DNA of 5,085 nucleotides from an uncultured Enterobacter sp. (GTDB lineage: Bacteria; Pseudomonadota; Gammaproteobacteria; Enterobacterales; Enterobacteriaceae). Positions 1-5,085 of the stretch are shown in pieces (positions within the stretch are counted from its first letter, which is position 1; each line of letters begins with the position of its first letter). Under the pieces are notes generated by a model. That model was not told the DNA's origin. It searched no databases and saw nothing but the letters and a program-made list of their open reading frames with translations. Both the position numbers and the translations under genes were made by a program. Where the stretch lies: contig CAMKZP010000298.1 of assembly GCA_946477805.1 (NCBI GenBank), forward strand, positions 1 through 5,085. The letters are read 5' to 3'.

Positions 1-301
1 GAATATTCGAGGCCAGCGGTTTCTCGCAAATCACATGTTTTTTATGGCTGAGGAACAGCTTTGTCTGCGGGAAGTGCAGGGCGTTCGGGCTGGCGATATA
101 GACCGCGTCAATGGCGTCGCTTTGCGCCATCTCGTCGAGCGAGGTGAACAGATGTTCAACCAGGTAGTCGTTCGCGAAGCTCTGCGCCTGCTCGAGGCTG
201 CGGGAATAGACTGCGGTGAGCTTATATTTGCCGGTTTCGTGGGCGGCGTCGACGAACTGGCGCGTGATCCAGTTCGTACCAATGACTGCGAAACGTATCA
301 T
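1..301 (-). CDS. ygjR: YgjR, Gfo/Idh/MocA-family NAD(P)-dependent oxidoreductase (N-terminal part, cut by window edge)
   Basis: The minus strand reads 100 uninterrupted codons from an ATG at 301-299, starting MIRFAVIGTNWITRQF, and runs off the left edge. The sequence is very close to E. coli YgjR as I remember it, a putative oxidoreductase of about 330 residues, so roughly the first third is present. Visible parts are the N-terminal Rossmann strand and nucleotide-binding turn (AVIGTNWIT, residues 5-13), a second strand ending in YSRS (32-35), and the family's EKP motif (residues 93-95, in CEKPL), whose lysine usually contributes to cofactor binding or catalysis. The substrate is unknown to me and the C-terminal substrate domain is outside the window. 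A GGAG lies 13 bases before the start, a long spacing. It follows ygjP on the same strand after 70 bases, so shared transcription is likely. Family assignment is secure; function is not. Confidence 0.9.
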   Translation of the reverse strand, partial: MIRFAVIGTNWITRQFVDAAHETGKYKLTAVYSRSLEQAQSFANDYLVEHLFTSLDEMAQSDAIDAVYIASPNALHFPQTKLFLSHKKHVICEKPLASNI

Positions 302-372
302 AAACGTTTACGTACTCCGTAGCTGGGAACCTTTAGCCACTGTAGCACGGGATTATTGCAAAACCAGTGCGC

Positions 373-875
373 TACTGCGCATTACTCTTTAACGATAAAT
401 GCGTAAGCCACAAACGGGTGTCAAACTCCAGCTGGTGGTACTGTGGCTCCATGTGGCAGCACAAAGAATAAAAGGCTTTGTCGTGCTCTTTCTCCTTCAG
501 ATGCGCCAGTTCATGCACCACGATCATCCGCAGAAAGGCTTCCGGCGCGTTGCGGAACACGGTTGCGACGCGGATTTCCGCTTTCGCCTTCAGCTTGCCG
601 CCCTGCACGCGGGAGATGGCGGTGTGCAGGCCGAGCGCGTTTTTCAGCACGTGGATCTTGTTGTCGTACATCACCTTGTTGATCGGCGGCGCGCTCTTCA
701 GATACCGGCTTTTGAGATCCTGCGTATACTGCCAGAGGGCCTTATCGGTCGCGATATCGTGGGTGCCGGGATAGCGTTTTTCCAGCACCGCGCCGAGCTT
801 TTGCTCGGCAATCAGGCTGCGAACCTGAGAAAGTAAATGCTCGGGGTAGCCCTGAAGATAAGTTAGTTGGTTCAT
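373..875 (-). CDS. ygjP: YgjP, HExxH zinc-dependent hydrolase of the YgjP/DUF45 (M48-like) family
   Basis: A 167-residue protein beginning MNQLTYLQGYPE, closely matching E. coli YgjP in sequence and length. The core is HELAHLKEKEH at residues 121-131. H121 and H125 should bind the metal with E122 as catalytic base, and H131 is a candidate third ligand, as in WLM/SprT-like metallopeptidase folds. The family is annotated as metal-dependent hydrolase or metallopeptidase. I recall the E. coli protein also being listed as a UTP pyrophosphatase, which I cannot verify, so the true substrate is left open. No signal peptide or membrane segment is visible, so it is probably cytoplasmic. I chose the ATG at 875-873; a TTG immediately upstream (878-876) would add one residue but E. 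coli YgjP starts at this ATG. The ribosome-binding site is weak. The stop is TAG (374-372; the CDS can be read to 372). It is divergent from rlmG and lies upstream of ygjR on the same strand. Confidence 0.92.
431..438 (+). other. Chi site
   Basis: GCTGGTGG, the exact octamer recognised by RecBCD in enterobacteria, lies on the plus strand inside ygjP. Its activity depends on the organism having an E. coli-type RecBCD. Confidence 0.6.
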
Positions 876-878
876 CAA

Positions 879-958
879 AAGCCCAAATTAATGCGAAAAC
901 GGGTATACTCACGCACCCTTTTCAGGGATACGCCAAATTTTACCATTCAGGAGGGCCG
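879..958. promoter_or_regulatory. Divergent ygjP / rlmG intergenic region with a candidate rlmG -10 box
   Basis: This region separates the divergent ygjP and rlmG starts and must hold both 5' leaders. On the plus strand TATACT at 904-909 matches five of six bases of the sigma-70 -10 consensus and would give an rlmG leader of about 43 bases. No good -35 hexamer lies 16-18 bases upstream. The box sits in a self-complementary GTATAC (903-908), so the minus strand also reads TATACC there, possibly serving ygjP. For rlmG, AGGAGGG at 949-955 is a strong Shine-Dalgarno sequence that fixes the ATG at 959. The -10 call is tentative; the ribosome-binding site is clear. Confidence 0.45.
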
Positions 959-2095
959 ATGAGCCACTTAGACAACGGTTTCCGTTCACTCAACCTTAAA
1001 CGTTTCCCGGAAACGGACGACGTTAACCCGCTGATGGCGTGGGAAGCGGCGGATGAATATCTGCTGCAGCAGCTGGATGAGACTGAAATCAGCGGCCCGG
1101 TGTTGATCCTGAATGACGCGTTTGGCGCCCTGGGCTGTGCCCTCGCGAAACACACGCCTTACAGCATCGGCGACTCCTACTTAAGCGAGCTGGCGACGCG
1201 TGAAAACCTGCGTCACAACGACATCGAAGAGTCCAGCGTGAAGTTCCTCGACAGCACGGCGGATTACCCGCAGGCGCCTGGCGTGGTGCTGATCAAAGTG
1301 CCAAAAACCATGGCGCTGCTGGAGCAACAGCTGCGCGCGCTGCGTAAAGTCGTCACGCCAGAGACGCGTATTATTGCCGGAGCCAAAGCGCGCGATATTC
1401 ATACGTCGACGCTGGAGCTGTTCGAGAAAGTGCTCGGCCCGACCACCACGACGCTGGCCTGGAAAAAAGCGCGCCTGATCAACTGTACCTTCAGCGCACC
1501 GGCGCTGGCCGACGCGCCAGAGACGCTGAGCTGGAAGCTGGAAGGAACCGACTGGACCATCCACAACCATGCGAACGTCTTCTCCCGCACCGGGCTGGAC
1601 ATCGGCGCGCGCTTCTTTATCGAGCATCTGCCGGAAAACCTGGAAGGCGAAATCGTCGATCTGGGCTGCGGTAACGGCGTGATTGGCCTGACGCTGCTGG
1701 CGAAAAACCCGGAGGCCAGCGTGGTGTTCAGCGATGAATCGCCAATGGCGGTGGCATCCAGCCGCCTGAACGTGGAAACCAACATGCCGGAAGCGCTGGA
1801 CCGCTGCGAGTTTATGATCAACAACGCGCTGTCCGGCGTGGAGCCTTTCCGCTTCAACGCGGTGTTCTGCAACCCGCCGTTCCACCAGAAGCACGCTCTG
1901 ACGGATAACGTCGCCTGGGAGATGTTCCACCACGCACGCCGCTGCCTGAAAATCAACGGCGAGCTGTACATCGTGGCGAACCGCCACCTGGACTATTTCC
2001 ACAAGCTGAAGAAGATTTTTGGCAACTGCGCCACGATTGCGACGAACAACAAATTCGTGGTGCTGAAAGCAGTGAAGCTGGGGCGTCGTCGGTAA
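959..2095 (+). CDS. rlmG: RlmG, 23S rRNA (guanine-1835-N2)-methyltransferase
   Basis: A 378-residue protein, the same length as E. coli RlmG (YgjO) and nearly identical to it over long stretches. RlmG transfers a methyl group from S-adenosylmethionine to N2 of G1835 in 23S rRNA, acting in the cytoplasm on the large ribosomal subunit or its RNA. The architecture is the RsmC/RlmG type. An N-terminal degenerate methyltransferase-like domain (about 1-190) is followed by the catalytic Rossmann domain, with the SAM-binding motif I DLGCGNG at 234-240, the acidic post-motif strand FSDES at 257-261, and the catalytic NPPF motif at 305-308, typical of amino-group methyltransferases. It ends in a basic GRRR tail before TAA. 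AGGAGGG six to ten bases before the ATG supports the start. It converges on fadH, with a REP-like element in the 102-base gap. No oddities were seen. Confidence 0.97.
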   Translation: MSHLDNGFRSLNLKRFPETDDVNPLMAWEAADEYLLQQLDETEISGPVLILNDAFGALGCALAKHTPYSIGDSYLSELATRENLRHNDIEESSVKFLDSTADYPQAPGVVLIKVPKTMALLEQQLRALRKVVTPETRIIAGAKARDIHTSTLELFEKVLGPTTTTLAWKKARLINCTFSAPALADAPETLSWKLEGTDWTIHNHANVFSRTGLDIGARFFIEHLPENLEGEIVDLGCGNGVIGLTLLAKNPEASVVFSDESPMAVASSRLNVETNMPEALDRCEFMINNALSGVEPFRFNAVFCNPPFHQKHALTDNVAWEMFHHARRCLKINGELYIVANRHLDYFHKLKKIFGNCATIATNNKFVVLKAVKLGRRR

Positions 2096-2112
2096 GAGTG
2101 GTTTCACCGTGA

Positions 2113-2193
2113 CCCCTCACCCTAACCCTCTCCCCAAAGGGGAGAGGGGACGAATACGCCCTCAACCCTTTGAAAGAGGGCCGGGGTGAGGGG
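2113..2193. repeat. REP-like inverted pair (BIME-like) between rlmG and fadH
   Basis: Two copies of a CCCTCACCCYRRCCCTCT-type unit face each other. The first reads on the plus strand from 2113 and the second on the minus strand from 2193. The outer arms, 2113-2122 and 2184-2193, are perfectly complementary over 10 bases. The first unit contains a perfect 10-bp hairpin, CCCTCTCCCC with loop AAA, at 2126-2148. The second has only a 5-bp outer stem (2159-2163 with 2176-2180). This CCCTCACCC...CCCTCTCCC sequence resembles intergenic palindromes common in Enterobacter, Klebsiella and related genomes. Such elements sit between convergent or co-oriented genes and can stabilise RNA 3' ends or bind gyrase or IHF; which applies here cannot be seen. 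Confidence 0.8.
2126..2148. terminator. Perfect GC-rich hairpin, possible bidirectional transcript end
   Basis: The stem is 10 bp with a three-base loop and lies between the convergent stop codons of rlmG (2095) and fadH (2200). No run of T follows on either strand, so it is not a canonical intrinsic terminator. It could still pause polymerase or protect the 3' ends of both messages. No other terminator candidate was seen in this gap. Confidence 0.4.
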
Positions 2194-2197
2194 AAAA

Positions 2198-4263
<2,066 letters not shown>

Positions 4264-4266
4264 ACT

Positions 4267-4295
4267 AATGTAGCCAGCGGGAAGTAAAAGGGAAA
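4267..4295 (-). promoter_or_regulatory. Candidate fadH promoter
   Basis: On the minus strand TACATT (4272-4267) matches four of six -10 bases. TTTCCC (4295-4290) lies 17 bases upstream and matches only three of six -35 bases. The start point would fall around 4258-4261, inside the FadR operator. A poor -35 fits an activator-dependent promoter, and the CRP-like site is centred about 60 bases upstream of that start point. Tentative. Confidence 0.33.
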
Positions 4296-4308
4296 AGGGG
4301 AATGCGGT

Positions 4309-4330
4309 GATTGTGATGGGATTCAAAGAA
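4309..4330. promoter_or_regulatory. CRP-like binding site candidate
   Basis: The core TGTGA (4312-4316), six bases, TCAAA (4323-4327) matches nine of ten bases of the CRP core TGTGA-N6-TCACA. Its centre, near 4319.5, is about 100 bases upstream of the fadH start codon. It is near -60 relative to the proposed fadH start point, close to the class I position. It could instead, or also, act on the divergent gene. Motif evidence only. Confidence 0.38.
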
Positions 4331-4388
4331 CTCATCCCTGCCAGAGGCAATCAAGAATGTGAGATAAGACGTGTTAAGTGCAGGGTTT

Positions 4389-4418
4389 TTGTTCTAGTCT
4401 TGTCCAGTTTCTTATATA
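4389..4418 (+). promoter_or_regulatory. Weak candidate promoter of the DUF3289 gene
   Basis: TTGTTC (4389-4394) and TATATA (4413-4418) are separated by 18 bases and lie 32 bases before the GTG start. Both are imperfect sigma-70 hexamers. The stretch is AT-rich, so chance matches are likely. No better pair was found in the region. Confidence 0.25.
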
Positions 4419-4435
4419 ACTCATTGAATATAAAC

Positions 4436-4452
4436 AAGGATTATGACTAGTG
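4436..4452 (+). promoter_or_regulatory. Ribosome-binding site that selects the GTG start of the DUF3289 gene
   Basis: AAGGA at 4436-4440 lies nine bases before GTG at 4450-4452, a workable spacing. An ATG at 4443 is only two bases from AAGGA and is out of frame, opening 25 codons that end at TGA 4518-4520. The coding frame has a TGA stop at 4444-4446, so the start must lie at or after 4447. The first in-frame ATG is codon 30, inside the conserved region. Confidence 0.6.
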
Positions 4453-5085
4453 GTCAATTCATTAAATTCATCGATATTTCTCCCTTTCACCCTCTTCGAA
4501 ACCGTGGCTCGCTTCGATGATTACAGTGCCGATGATATGCAGTGTGGCGACATGGGTGAGGAAGAGCTGTTGGCGCTTGGGCTTAGGGATATTTCTGCTA
4601 AAGTCGATCCCTATCGACTCGTTCTATATGATTTTCCTCTGAATACCCCAGTAGATAATGAATTTAGCTTTCCTCAATCAGGTAGAAAAATATCGCACCA
4701 GGAGTGTGTAAATATCCTTTTTACCGAGATGAAAGAGCTGGCAACGATGTTTTCCTTTTATGGTAAATATAAAATTCTCATTGGGGAGATGATTGAACAT
4801 TTTAGATATGGGAACGGATGTGGGTTTTATAGCTCAAGATTGGATTTGGCTTTTCATGACAGGTTAAATAGCTACACGCTTGATAATCCTAGGTTATTAA
4901 TTGAAAGTTTAATCGAAAAATTTTTTTCAAACCCCAATTCTCAAAACTTGCCAGCACTCTTACATGAAATTAAGTATAACTTATTAAGTTCGGCATTGCC
5001 TAAATTTAACGCTAAGGAGGATAGGATTAATGGTTTGGGTATTACTGTGCATGATATTTCAGCTCTGGCTATAAAGCTATTTTCC
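4450..5085 (+). CDS. DUF3289-family protein of unknown function (C-terminus beyond window edge)
   Basis: From GTG at 4450 this frame stays open for 212 codons to the right edge. The protein begins VVNSLNSSIFLPFTLFE. It carries what I recognise as hallmarks of DUF3289: DDYSADDMQCGDM (23-35), KVDPY (51-55), ISHQEC (81-86) followed by a helix and MFSFYGKY (100-107), GNGCG (121-125), and LPKF...GLGITVHD (183-202). No signal peptide or membrane segment is visible. Biochemical function is unknown to me. H201-D202 and the cysteines at 32, 86 and 124 are worth noting, but I assign no catalysis. G+C is about 38% over 4501-5085, far below the neighbours, and about 52% in the first 120 of those bases against 34% afterwards, suggesting acquired DNA. 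It is divergent from fadH with 230 bases between starts. Homologues as I recall end well beyond this point, so the gene is cut by the window and not evidently broken. Confidence 0.8.
   Translation, partial: MVNSLNSSIFLPFTLFETVARFDDYSADDMQCGDMGEEELLALGLRDISAKVDPYRLVLYDFPLNTPVDNEFSFPQSGRKISHQECVNILFTEMKELATMFSFYGKYKILIGEMIEHFRYGNGCGFYSSRLDLAFHDRLNSYTLDNPRLLIESLIEKFFSNPNSQNLPALLHEIKYNLLSSALPKFNAKEDRINGLGITVHDISALAIKLFS

Noticed and set aside
399..836. 145-codon plus-strand frame across ygjP
   Set aside because: It mirrors ygjP codons and lacks a convincing ribosome-binding site or motif, while ygjP has its HELAH motif and the expected length.
1181..2107. 308-codon open frame antisense to rlmG
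   Set aside because: It lies wholly over the clearly conserved rlmG coding sequence, has no recognisable motif, and is rich in the residues produced by reading GC-rich codons on the opposite strand. I treat it as a shadow.
4358..4373. A second TGTGA (4358-4362) as a CRP site
   Set aside because: The partner half, ACGTG, matches only one of five bases of TCACA.
4400..4420. TTGTCC ... TATAAC as a promoter for the DUF3289 gene
   Set aside because: The hexamers are only 9 bases apart, far from the 16-18 needed by sigma-70.
4443..4520. 25-codon ATG frame as a leader peptide of the DUF3289 gene
   Set aside because: The ATG is only two bases from AAGGA, too close for efficient initiation, and no attenuator-like structure follows. 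It is kept only as a decoy-start observation.

Overview
The window looks like a chromosomal segment of an enterobacterium of the Enterobacter / Leclercia / Klebsiella kind. Four genes are recognisable orthologues of the Escherichia coli cluster ygjR, ygjP, rlmG (ygjO) and fadH. They are GC-rich (a sampled 60-base stretch of rlmG is 60% G+C) and very close to the E. coli proteins as I remember them. The genus is an inference; I cannot run a comparison.

Layout: 1-301 is the N-terminal part of ygjR (minus strand, cut by the left edge). 373-875 is ygjP (minus), a small HExxH metal-dependent hydrolase, 70 bases upstream of ygjR and probably co-transcribed with it. 959-2095 is rlmG (plus), the 23S rRNA guanine-N2 methyltransferase, divergent from ygjP across an 83-base gap. 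2096-2197 holds a REP-like inverted-repeat pair between the convergent ends of rlmG and fadH. 2198-4219 is fadH (minus), the NADPH-dependent 2,4-dienoyl-CoA reductase. 4220-4449 is a divergent regulatory region. 4450 to the right edge is the N-terminal 212 codons of a DUF3289-family gene (plus), which starts with GTG.

The four core genes are housekeeping or metabolic and do not form one pathway: rlmG modifies ribosomal RNA, fadH serves beta-oxidation of unsaturated fatty acids, and ygjP and ygjR are poorly characterised enzymes. The fadH upstream region carries a close match to an ArcA direct-repeat box and a FadR operator that share one base, with a CRP-like site further upstream. This suggests repression without fatty acids or oxygen, and activation under carbon limitation.

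The right end is different. The DUF3289 gene is AT-rich (about 38% G+C over 4501-5085, counted by hand, and about 34% after its first 57 codons). It looks like accessory DNA beside the conserved core. It is the only part of the window that could belong to a less described system, and its C-terminus and downstream neighbours lie outside the window.
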